Assembly: GCA_034509735.1 (NCBI GenBank)
Contig: JACGWO010000004.1
Span: 14,241,395-14,305,394 of the forward strand
From: Sesamum alatum
Lineage: Eukaryota > Streptophyta > Magnoliopsida > Lamiales > Pedaliaceae
Direction: 5' to 3'
DNA: 64,000 nt
The stretch's first letter is position 1, and every line of letters begins with the position of its first letter. The position numbers and the translations under genes were made by a program. Shown here in pieces: positions 11,333 to 21,700 of this stretch. Below the pieces are notes generated by a model that was not told where the DNA came from, made no database searches, and saw only the letters and a program-made list of their open reading frames with translations.

Positions 11333-12715
11333 CTAAGGGCGGTCAAGAAGCATGTTGTAAGAAGTCTTAGCGTCTATAACATGGAATAGTGCGGTTGACG
11401 CCATATCGTCCATCAACAATTCCATCCTGATAATGCCGACAGCCCTTTGTCCTCCTTGATTGAAGCCTTGAATCATGAGGCGGCTGTTTGCGAGCTCGTC
11501 CATCGGGATCCCCAAGTCTCTCAAGGTTCGTAGGGGTAAGATATTGACTGCGGAGCCTCCATCGATCAATATTCTGTTTACCTTTTGTTCACGTGCATAT
11601 CCAGCGACGAACAAGGGGCGGTTATGAGGCTTTGACCCAAGAAGCAAATCTTCGTCGGTGAAGGTAATGGTGGACATGCATTCGTCACTATCAGAGGAAT
11701 CTTCTTTTTCAGATAGAGCGTCCTCTTTGATTGCAGTAGCATTCTCGTGTGTGGTATTGTAGGAAGCTTCACTGTCGAAAGACCCACCACACTTGATCGA
11801 GGCCACATTTGCTGCTGCGGTATCTTCTTCAAGAGAGATCTTGCCTTGGCGGGCTAACTGCATAACCTTGTCTTTGAACACAAAGCAATCTTGTATTGAA
11901 TGCCCAACTAAACGATGGTATTTGCAGTACTTTGGGTCATCTGTTCGTTCGGCTTCTTCATGTCGTTTCGCTTCAGGTAATTCAATGAGATTGGCCTCCA
12001 ACAAGTCATCAAATATTCCGGGGACATCGGAATCAAGGAAAGGATATTGTTTTGCTTGCATTTCCTTCAAAGTTAGCTTTCTTTGCAGTCTCTCGTAAGG
12101 AGCGTTTTGCTTCGGGGTAATGTTGTCTTTTGTTGCGCTCCTAAGCTTGAGTGGCGCTATGTTCACTGCCATCGATTCCTTACTTGGAGGTTTTGAAAAG
12201 GGTTTGCCCCCTTTCTTGATTTCTTGCCTTTCCTTGGTTCTGCGGGGCTCTTGGACAGGTGGTCCTTCTACTCCACTCGCTGCCATACTCAACTCCATAT
12301 CATGTGCTCGAGTGGCTAAATTTTCAAATGATCTAGGTAGAATCCCTTGAAGAATATACCGAAGACCCCAATGCATCCCTTGAATGCACATCTCAATGGC
12401 GGAAGCTTCGGATAATCGATCTTTGCAGTTGAGGCTTAGATTCCTCCATCTATTGATATAATTGATAACTGGCTCGTCCTTCCACTGGCGAGAATTTGTA
12501 AGCTCAATCATGCTGACAGTGCGTCGAGTGCTATAGAAGCGATTTAGGAATTCTTGCTCTAGTTGGTCCCATCCATCAATTGAACCGGCTTCCAAATCAG
12601 TATACCAATCGAATGCATTGCCTTTCAGTGATCGAACGAACTGTTTGACTAAATGATCGCCATAGGTTCCAGCATTGTTGCACGTTTCGACGAAGTGGGC
12701 GACGTGCTGCTTAGG
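11333..12715 (-). pseudogene. Tat element Gag (capsid part) and aspartic protease
   Basis: The frame can be followed from about 12715 ([17 protein letters not shown]), through [12 protein letters not shown] near 12600, to a TAG at 11333-11335. The capsid-like retrotransposon gag domain includes [14 protein letters not shown] and [18 protein letters not shown] zinc-knuckle-like [14 protein letters not shown] lies near residues 230-245 of the 12595 frame. The aspartic protease follows, with the active-site-like [13 protein letters not shown] and [16 protein letters not shown]. Gag builds the particle; the protease matures it. The frame is separated from the N-terminal gag piece by a microdeletion near 12716, and the TAG at its end replaces what is normally a Trp codon in this family's protease. 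Both are disabling. Confidence 0.88.
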
Positions 12716-13292
12716 ATTGTTGGAACTTCGGCGGTTGGTAGCCCATTGGCATCTTTAAGCTGTCAATTCTTGGAGTGTAGGGCTTGGAGTAAGTAAAGGA
12801 TGACCTTGAGCTTCCCTCAATCTTGCTCCTAATGGTCCCTTTGATGAATTCTTTCAATTGGTCCACAGGGATCAATCCATTGGATGAGACTTGAAGCCCC
12901 TTTGCGGGTTCATCTTTCTCGGCGTAGTTCTCCTTTGTGGATATTTCTACTTCATCATGAGCCTCGACTTGCTTTCCCCGAGTATGGCTTGTCTCAACAT
13001 TGTCCGGCTTGTTGATCAGCCTGGCGATTTGGGCATCTTGCTCTTGGACATGTTTAGCGAGTCCCTCGATAGCTCTTGTCAGATTTGCGATTTGCTCTTC
13101 TAAGGTTGTGGCATTCGTCACCATAACTGGGGCCACATTCGTTGCGAAGGAGTAGCTGGACTCGGAGCAAGGAGAGGACGGAGGAGATTTGTCTTTGTCA
13201 TCTTCGCTAGCGTGATTAGGCACAAATATGTCCTTCTGAGCAGATTCAATTGGAGGAGTCATCTGGGAAGATTCCTTAAGTTTCTTTGACAT
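12711..13292 (-). pseudogene. Tat element Gag, N-terminal part
   Basis: 193 codons starting MSKKLKESSQMTPPIES. It begins 134 bases inside the 5' LTR and 110 bases after the primer site, as expected for gag. The composition is polar and Ser-rich, with a predicted coiled-coil stretch around LEEQIANLTRAIEGLAKHVQEQ. It ends [10 protein letters not shown], where a short deletion joins FQQ to NPKQH of the downstream frame and creates a stop. The region is the variable N-terminal domain of Tat Gag; the function is particle assembly by family knowledge. Confidence 0.85.
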
Positions 13293-13401
13293 GCTCCTCG
13301 TAGTAACACCGAGACTCTTGCTGCTTGAACTCGAAGACTTTGATGTGGCGAGTTTAGAATACTTCAGACTTTGTTGAAGGGAAGAGATGAGAGGTAGAGC
13401 G

Positions 13402-13419
13402 GTCCCACTGGGCGTGCCA
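13402..13419 (-). promoter_or_regulatory. Primer binding site of the Tat element
   Basis: Six bases inside the 5' LTR the minus strand reads TGGCACGCCCAGTGGGAC. A PBS begins with TGG because tRNAs end in CCA, and the location next to the 5' LTR fits. I do not assign the tRNA species. Confidence 0.7.
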
Positions 13420-13425
13420 AAAATT

Positions 13426-14360
13426 TGTAAATAAATTTTCGTGTTCCTGAATTTAACGAAATACGAAAATATTATAAATAAATTCTTGAATTGAATTGAG
13501 TATTTTTGTGGGTGCGAAATCTCTACTTGAAACCTCTGATTTTTCTCTTCAAGAACGTGATTTTTGACTTCGGCAACTTCGGAGGTGAAACCCGACGTTT
13601 GATCTCCTTTGACGTTGACTTTGACTTTGAATAACGTTAATTCGGGGGTCGTTGACTTGTTCCCGGATCAAACGCTACAAACTTGACGATATTTGACTTG
13701 AATTTGGGATGTTCTTGGTGGATTTGAGACTTTGATCTTCCGCCAAGGTGGACTTCTATCTGATAACGTTAATTCGCCGGTCTTCAGACTTCTTGTCGAA
13801 TCAAACGCTGATTTTGGATGATTTCCGCGACGAACGCCCTGAATCTTGCCTAGAACGCCGTGGATCTTCCTTGATTTGCTTGAGAGGATTTCGGGACTTC
13901 TTGAATGCTCTCTTCAATTGTATGTATGTGTGTGTCTTGAATGAGTTCCCATGACCCCTTTATATAGTTGTCAAAGAGGTAGAGTTGTGGTGAACTTGAA
14001 CACTTATTTTGTATTATCTCTTTATTTTTAATTTAAAGAGATAAATACTTTAAAATATTTGGGAAGACATGATTGGTCAATTTCAATATTATCTCTTTAT
14101 TTTTTGTATTTTTTTTGAAGAGATAATATGAAAAATATTTGTCTTGATTTGATTGGCCGGAACACCGCAATTTGACACGTGTCGGCCGTTGATTTGATGA
14201 CGAAATATATATTAAAATATCAATTAATTTAACTATTTATATTTAGAATTAATTTAGTAAATTCCAAAATATAAATAGAAAAATAGAATATAATTGATAA
14301 ATAATATATATTTTCCACTTGTCGTCATTTGATTGGGCGCAAAAAAATAATTTGTCTACA
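13426..14360 (-). repeat. 5' LTR of the Tat element
   Basis: 935 bp, TGTAAATAAATTTTCG to AATTTGTCTACA on the plus strand, matching 658-1588 with only scattered substitutions and length changes in A or T runs. As the right-hand copy of a minus-strand element it supplied the promoter. A palindromic ACACGTGT-like site (GACACGTGTCGG near 14175) is shared by both LTRs and could bind plant bZIP/bHLH factors; this is inference. Confidence 0.93.
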
Positions 14361-14365
14361 CTGGC
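14361..14365. other. Right target-site duplication of the Tat element
   Basis: CTGGC, identical to 653-657, directly after the terminal CA of the right LTR. Confidence 0.93.
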
Positions 14366-16379
14366 CTCTTCAGAAATGACGGAATGAACCCAGATCAAGG
14401 GGTGTGCCCTTGTCCTCCCGGGCGTTCAGTGTATCTCATGAATGTAAAAAAAATAGCAAATCATGGAAGGCCATAGAATTAAAGAAAACAAGAAACGATG
14501 AGAACGTAAATAGAAACATACCCTCGTAGCTTTCTTGATCAACTACAAGCATTGTTCCCGGTTTCACACCTCCAAGATCTCGATGTGGAGATCCTCTAAA
14601 GTCGTCCACGCAACTCACCATATTGCAACGAATCTTCGTGCTAGCAAGAACTCGCCAAAGGACGGAAGATGTCAACACTACGTTATGAATTAACGTTATT
14701 GATATTTCATAGTTCTTACTTGATTGAATCAAGAAGAACAACAAAGGAATTCTTGGAGAGAGGAGAGAGTGGACGAGAGAGATGGAGAGCGAGGGCGCCG
14801 GTGTTTATGGCTTGTGTGTGTGAGTTATGTGTAAATGTGTATTTAAATAACTTAAAGTCAGTTAGCCTACACAACCTCTTCCAAAGAATCACAACCTACA
14901 CAAACCCTAGGATGGTTGACCTAGTCCAACATTTCCTAGGATGAATCTTGGCCCTTCATCTCAATTATCCAAGATCAAATCTTGTCCACTCGTTTCCTTG
15001 GGCTTTATGGACCGGTTTTAATTAAATCCAATTTAAATAAGCCCAAAGGTCCAATGGACTCTATATTAGATCTAATTTAATATTTAAGCCCAATATAAAA
15101 TTCATCATTTTAATCCAATTAAAAGGGAAGCCCAATCTCATTAATTCATAAATCCAATTTATGAATTAAGCCAAATGTATTAATCCAATTAATTTAAAAG
15201 GTTTAAAATCCAAAACTAATTAATCCTTAATTAATCTTTGGGAGAATCCAACCCATGGATTTTTATAGAAATGATCCAATCATTTATTCTCTCCAAGAAA
15301 TTGATTTAATCCAATTAAATTAATCTCTTCATTTCGAAATTAATTTCAAATTAATTCCATCATATTCCGGTGAATCGAGTGTGACTTTTTAGATTCACCC
15401 TCAGCTTGTGAACACAATTAATCAAATTTAATTTAATTAATGATATCTGATTATCCCATAACAGGAAATCACCCGTTACCATGGGTGGCCATCTAGCAAC
15501 GGTCCATGGCACTAGAGACTAGGTGAATAAGTGCATGAACACTTAGGCTCCGAGTTTCGTACAAGGTCCTACTATCAACCGTCTTTCGGCCTTAGTCTAG
15601 GGCATGGAATTGGGCGTTGGTTCCCATCCTTGACTTGGCATCTATGCTTCAAACTCAAGATAGGTTTAACTCTATGATCAACGTAGAAAATCTTTTTCCC
15701 ACACGATCAAATGCTATGACCATATACTTTGAGAGTCTAAACCATCTCAGAGCGCATAGGAGATCTCGTTGTCACAATCTTGATAGGGGATAGATTCTAT
15801 CTTGAAATCCACCATCCTCATTACATACTCCAACTGCATTGAACAAGGCTTATGATGATCATACCTCACGATACAGTCACCGCTTGTCAGATCCAAGATA
15901 CAACCTTCGTATGTAAGCGACTGGTGATTCCTCAAGTCCGAGGACTAATCTCGTACTATCCGAATCGGGAATACCAGTCATACGGACCAAGCCCGTGTGG
16001 CTTCCATAAGAAGATTCCCGCGAGTCACTTCAGTCAGTCGACTTCCTTGTCAACCAACCCACTAAAATTGCACAGACAACCTACGTCTCCTGCCGATCAA
16101 ACACGGCTGCAATACTTAGTGCAAGTCTCTGTAGGATACTCGTGCCCGCCTCGAGGTCCTCGACTTGGAACATTTCAGACCGACCCTCAGGAGATTGATA
16201 TCATAACTGCCAACCTATGCGCAATCCAACATTTGGGATTAACCATTTTACGGTCTGTAGGCGTTTGTTGTGACATCAAAATACATTCGATATTAGCAGT
16301 AAGCACAATAAACTCATTATCACTAATGATCTATTCCAATACTTCCTCCTTAGAGCGGGGGGAACTGAATGATACCTAA
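14366..16379 (-). repeat. Probable LTR/untranslated region of a Copia-type element
   Basis: No intact protein is encoded. Read on the minus strand, 14550-14660 resembles the transcribed leader of plant Copia elements (a CTAGCACGAAGATTCGTTGC-like stretch, followed by CATCGAGATCTTGGAGG). The body holds alternating AATTAA-rich segments (14990-15440), then a GC-richer part (15450-16300). I see no second copy to define ends. Open frames here (15852-16379 plus, 15747-15935 minus) show no family resemblance. The assignment rests on general resemblance and is tentative. Confidence 0.35.
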
Positions 16380-17110
16380 TAAATGTGCCTGACCTAAACG
16401 AACGCCCAACATGCACAAAAGACCAAAGGGAATTTCTTGAACGGGCAAAGCCCAAGAGGGAGTAATCCCCAAGCCTAGATGACGGCTCATGGACTCATAA
16501 GAGGAATGGGCTATGATCAAAATGTATGGGCCCACAAGGAAAGATGGCTCGATGTCGCCTTGGCTACCCTCCAGGTGGCAAACAACCATTCATCCAGGGA
16601 GGAAGTAAACGACCGCATAGACCATTACAGGGTTAAGAGATGCAAACTGATATCTCATACATCCTAACAACCTTAAGGATTTGGGACCTATCCGGTAGAG
16701 GGCTCATCCAACCTAAGCTCCTCCGGTCGAGTAGGATTCATTGGGGATTCTCGCCAACTGCTTCTGGATTTTGAGGGGACTTACCCCCGGTAACTACTGA
16801 CCCGAGTCCTTAGGGGCACGTCTCTTCATCCACTAGGGGACTATGGTTAAAAGTAAGCCTTTTCTCCCTCAGTAGGGCGTAACTGAATTTTTACATGAAC
16901 ACACATACACGCATACTAAGCACTCTAGCAAACATATTATTTTCTTATCCTTTAAGCACTCATTGCTATCTTACGGCTCTTAAGTTTTATCTTCACTTAA
17001 CCGTGTACTGACTTGAGCGTGAAAGTGCTGATATTTTTTTTAAACGTCCTCTTTCCAAGTTTGCAAAGAATTTGGCCCAAACGCTCCAAGTCCAAAAGAC
17101 TTCTGAGACG
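16380..17110. repeat. Unassigned repetitive DNA, LTR-like
   Basis: No coding region. Near 16990-17025 is ACTGACTTGAGCGTGAAAGTG, resembling a conserved stretch in LTRs of plant Tat-type elements, but no terminal TG/CA pair or duplicate was found. It probably belongs to the older repeat layer into which the 658-14360 element inserted. Confidence 0.3.
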
Positions 17111-17404
17111 TGCAATTCTTGCACACATCATATTAAATACATAATTATTATTTTAAAAATAAGAAAAAACTAGTAAATAATTTTTCATACAAATATAATT
17201 ACAATAATATATACCATATAATTTACTGACAAACAAAACTATATGTATATACAAACATAAATACTTATAAAGGGGACATATTTGACAATGAATAATAAAT
17301 TTTGTTCCAAAAAAAACAAAAAACAAACATACAACACTTACTTTAAACTATTTCAAAAATAAATCCAAACATATACCATATTTTCAAAAACATACCTACT
17401 AAAT
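17111..17404. other. AT-rich spacer without recognisable features
   Basis: About 300 bp, strongly AT-rich, with no open frame, repeat pair or motif that I can support. Confidence 0.6.
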
Positions 17405-18694
17405 TGCATAAAATCCCCCCGTGTTTTGAAAATAGGCACAAACCCCCTCTTTGTTTTATAAAAGTCAGCAAAAAACACCCATTTCATTATGAATTAATGG
17501 ATGGTGTACTGCACGCGCGTATTATGTGTGTGGGGCTGTTTTCGAGCCGTTTTTTATGCATTTTTTGTACAATTTTGACAAAAATACCGTTATGGGCCTC
17601 TATATTTGACTAAGTGCATCTTTGACTTGTTTTAAGTGCATTTCTTTTACATTTTCATCTATATAAAGAGTTAAATATTTTTTTTAAATATATTTCTTAA
17701 AAATACACAAAAAGTATATAAATTTTTTGAAGTTTTATAATTTAAATTAAAATATTAAGTTAAAATTATAAAACAAAGATTAATATAATAAATTTATTTT
17801 TTAAATTTAAATATCTTAATGAATATAAATTTTAATTAATTATAAAAATTATATATTATTAACTTTAAATTATTATTCAGTTAAAAATATTTAAAATTAA
17901 ATTATCTTTATTTACAATAAATAATATTAAAATTAAAATTATTATTATAAGCATTAAAACTAAATCTAATACCTTTTTTTAGTTTTTTAATTATTTTAAA
18001 TTTAAAAATATTTAAATGAATTACTTTAAATTTAATTCATTTAATTTTTTAGTGATTTTTAAATTAAAAAATGAAACTAAAGAGTTAAAAAATAAAATTA
18101 AAAAAAAAAAGGAAAAACTGGGTGACGGTTGCTGCTGTCGTCCCTTTTGTGTTGATATTGGGCGACGATGACGTCGCTCAAAAAAACCTGGGGCAGTATC
18201 GCCATAGCTCATTGGGGCGATACTATCACCCCTTCTGTGGAGGGGGTTGGGGGAGGGTGGTAGGTGGTGTGGGGTAGGGAGGGTGGCGACTGCGACAAGG
18301 GTAAGGGTGGAGGGGTGGAGATGGCAGCAGGGGTGGTCAATTTAATTTAATTTATTTTTTTAAATAATAATAATATTTTTTTATAATATATATTTAAAAA
18401 TAGTTAAATCTAACCGTTGAATTTTTTATAAATATAAAATTCAACGGTCAAGATTAGTTGATTAGATTTAACGGCTATGATATAATCAATACAAATTCAA
18501 CAGTTATTAAAATAAATAATAATATATAATAAGTAAGGACATAACGTTTAATTTATAAAAAAATTAACGCCGTTAGTGGTTTTTAACGGATTGGAGTGAT
18601 TGATCTGACTTTTACAAACCCAAATGGATTTTTCATCTATTTTAAAACATAAGGAGTTTTTGCCGATTTTCTAAAATACCGGAAAATTTTACGC
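17405..18694. mobile_element. Degenerate inverted-repeat element upstream of the DnaJ gene
   Basis: The left end reads TGCATAAAATCCCCCCGTGT and continues through TTTATAAAAGTCAGC. The right end, read in reverse complement, is TGCGTAAAATTTTCCGGTAT and continues through a matching TTGTAAAAGTCAGAT. About 70-100 bp of each end pair imperfectly. Between them lie 0.6 kb of AT-rich DNA, a short GC-rich island (18120-18335) and an AACGG-containing stretch. No transposase and no clear target duplication are visible. It is most likely a non-autonomous DNA transposon; the superfamily is unknown. Confidence 0.5.
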
Positions 18695-18793
18695 ATTTTT
18701 AGCCCTATTTTTTCTCTGTTTTCTCCCTCTATCTTTAGAAAAAAAAAAAAAAAAATTGAAAAAAAACAACACCAATAAAAACCCACTCAAAAA
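18695..18793 (+). promoter_or_regulatory. Short 5' region of the DnaJ gene
   Basis: About 100 bp between the inverted-repeat element and the first possible ATG. It has a CT-rich part (TTTTCTCTGTTTTCTCCCTC, 18710-18729) and a poly(A) run (18739-18755). Pyrimidine-rich patches are common near plant transcription starts. No clear TATA box can be assigned. The promoter may lie inside the upstream mobile element. Confidence 0.35.
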
Positions 18794-21700
18794 ATGAGTA
18801 AAAACATTATGAGAGGGTTTTGGGAGAAGAAAGCATCTCTCAGAGTTTTAGGACTTTTCAGCGTACTCTCTTCATTTTCTTGCTCTGTCGTTGCAGAGTT
18901 CTGGAATGGGCGGAGGAAGATGGCTGGCGTGCTACCCAAAATTACTTTTGCAGAAATTTCTGGTAATTGCTTACTTCCAAAAGAATTTCCATCTCCAGTA
19001 TTTAAACATTTTAGCGCCATCTTCTTATGGTTCTCTCTGGTATCAGACAATTCCGGTGCAGTCATCGAATGGTGTTTTATGGGGGAAACTTTCTCAGTTT
19101 CAACGGGCATTGATCCATTCTCCAAGTAAGAATGATGGAAGTCTTATTGTAATATATGACTGTACTCAAATGGACACAATTATACAGGAATCATTACTCT
19201 GTAGAAGATCATGATGTTAATAACTACTAAATTAAGGGCGTTACATTATTCAGCGGCCCCGCGTTGCTACAGTTATATGGGAAAACGCGTTGATTTTGCT
19301 CCTCATGAGCTGCTATGGTCGAAGCGTTTTGTCCACGCCACAGGTTTTCCTTTCAAATTCATGAGGTCAATTTATATCCTTTTGCATGGTTGCTGATATC
19401 CAGCTTTTTGCTATTATTCTATTGAACAGCACCATATTGTTCGATGGAGCGTGATTATTATGAGATTCTTGGCGTTTCTAAGGATGCCAGTCGAGATGAG
19501 ATTAAGAAGGCTTTTCATGCTGTAAGTACTAGTTCATCAGCATTGTATTCTGGTCCTTAATTCTTATGAAATGCTATACTCAGGCATCCTAGTTTCTCTA
19601 TGTTATTTCACATTTGCAATGCTTTCAGTAGAATGATTTGAACAACAATGACAGTGTCCATTTGTTTCTTTCTGGATCTATTTGTTTCTTTAGCTTGCTA
19701 AGAAGTACCATCCTGATTCAAATAAGAACACTCCTTCTGCAAAGAGAAAATTTCAAGAGATAAGGGACGCTTATGAGGTCTGTCAGTCATTGTAACATAA
19801 GCCTTATCTTTACTTTACCAATAACTCGGTAGTTCCTTGCTTTATTTTTCTATAATGATAATGTTTCTTCATCATTTTCTGTGGAAGGTAATTCCAGACA
19901 TTGCAAGATCCTGAAAAGAAATCCAAATACGATAGGGTGGAGTATTTTCTTTTTCTATCTCGGGCTTTACTCAATTATTTTTCTGTCATTGTTATTACCA
20001 CATGACTGGATTCTGACCATTGGCATAGAAGTTTAGAAATTAATGAAATAACTTTTGTAGCAGATGAGAATGAGTTCAGGCAGGGCTGAGAATGCAGAAT
20101 ATGCTAACAGGAACTGGGATCAATTTAGATATGCTCATAGAGCTAAGTTCTCTGATTCGTTTCACAAAATTTTTTCCGAGGTACTATTGTCCTCCTGCTA
20201 TGTATAAGATATTGGAAATAGGGAAATTGATTGTAATAACAATTTATTTTGCATCTTACAGATTTTTGAAAATGAAAGTGAAAATCTGGCTGCTGATATT
20301 CAGGTCAACTTTATTTCCTGTTGTCATAAGTTGTCAAGTGAGGTTTATATCCTCAGGTTTGCAAATTGAAGCTTTTATTTGGCTTCTCGTTGGAACATAG
20401 GTGGAACTTTCACTTACATTTTCTGAAGCTGCTAAAGGATGCACAAAACAGTTGTCATTTGATGCAGATGTGCCATGTGATTCTTGCTGTGAGTAGAACT
20501 GAAGTTGTTTTTGTATTAGTTTTAATTTCTGTTTTCCAAGTGTTTCAATTACTGAACTTATTGATTCTCTTCCTCAAAATGAAGTTCATGAGCCTTTTTG
20601 GGTAGAATTCATGGTCTTCAGATCGATTATATTCATATTGTTTCATAAAGGAACAGTTACATGCTGAAGAACATTGTTTATAGCTGAACCAAACTATGCT
20701 TTGATTCTTTACTATGAACTAGTCGCAATAATGTAGCTTGTGTTCCTGACCCTAGCATAATGCACTATATAATCGGGCTACGTGCAAGTTAGGTAAGCCC
20801 CTATGTGCCAATGCCAGATAGATAGGGGCACCAAGCACTGAGGAGATGGAATTTTAATTGCGCTTATAGCACCATTCGCAGAATTGGGTCCAGCCCCTTC
20901 TCCATCTAAGATCCAAAGAAATGCACCCCAACTGAAGAAAAAAATGATTTTCGGTTGTTAGACCCACATGCTATGGGTGTGGGAACATCAACTCCTTTCC
21001 TGTGGATTTTCAGAAGTGGAGAATTGCTGGAATAAGATACCTGTCATGCTTGTGTGTATTTTTTCCTCTCAAGCAGAATGACATTTTACTTTCATGAAAT
21101 TGCTGAAAATTCTGCTGTAGACTTTCTTATGTTTGGAGTCCAGAAGTGAATTCATAAATTGTTCTGGGTTGCATTTTTGGAAGTATCTATTTATCATAAT
21201 TGAGTTTAATTCTCATATTAGGACTTGAATACTACCACAACAAGCTTGGCAATCTCATTAAGCCTTTAAGAATGACCTAGAAAAAAACAAAAAATAAATG
21301 TTAGGTAAAGATTTCAAGCCCCTGTACTAGGAAGGGAAGGGTCAGTTAATTATAAATGTGAAAAACATATCTAGAAATGAACTAAGGTTGCTATTGCCTA
21401 TTGATAAAATAATCACAACACATCATTAAGTTAATTTTATTTGTGATGCACTGTTTCCTCGGATTGAAGGAGAAGTCGACCATTAGGGTGTTTTTTTTCT
21501 TTTATCTCTTTGTCTCTCCTTGTCCCCGTCTCCCTTCCTTTTTGGGTAATGAATAGGCTATGTAAAAATATTTCCTCAACCCTTCACTCTTCTTTGATCA
21601 TCTGATAGTTTCCTTGTGATCAGTCTATTTTTAAGTTGTTGCAGAATAAATTTTTCAATGATAATTAACATTCGAAGACCATTACTTGTATCGAATGCTT

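Larger units (their letters stand above)
658..14360 (-). mobile_element. Full-length Tat-lineage Ty3/Gypsy retrotransposon
   Basis: A 13.7-kb element on the minus strand, bounded by TG...CA LTRs (658-1588 and 13426-14360) and a perfect CTGGC duplication. Reading right to left it holds the 5' LTR, primer binding site, gag, aspartic protease, RT, RNase H, a second archaeal-type RNase H, integrase, an antisense PMD gene, a polypurine tract and the 3' LTR. RNase H followed by a second RNase H before integrase, together with an antisense extra ORF upstream of the 3' LTR, is known from the plant Tat group (Retand/Ogre relatives). By eye the LTRs differ at about ten substitutions and five small indels, so insertion was fairly recent. 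The coding region carries at least four disabling lesions and the antisense gene is split by a 2.56-kb solo LTR (3281-5844). The copy is therefore dead for its own proteins, though it could have been mobilised in trans. Confidence 0.93.

Noticed and set aside
15852..16379. 175-codon plus-strand frame
   Set aside because: No protein resemblance; it lies in what looks like LTR or leader sequence and overlaps other chance frames.
18787..19125. Minus-strand frame opposite DnaJ exon 1
   Set aside because: Shadow of the exon on the other strand; no independent support.
18891..19214. Alternative DnaJ first-exon frame starting [11 protein letters not shown]
   Set aside because: Its phase does not fit exon 2, whereas the frame from 18794 joins exon 2 correctly through GCG Ala.
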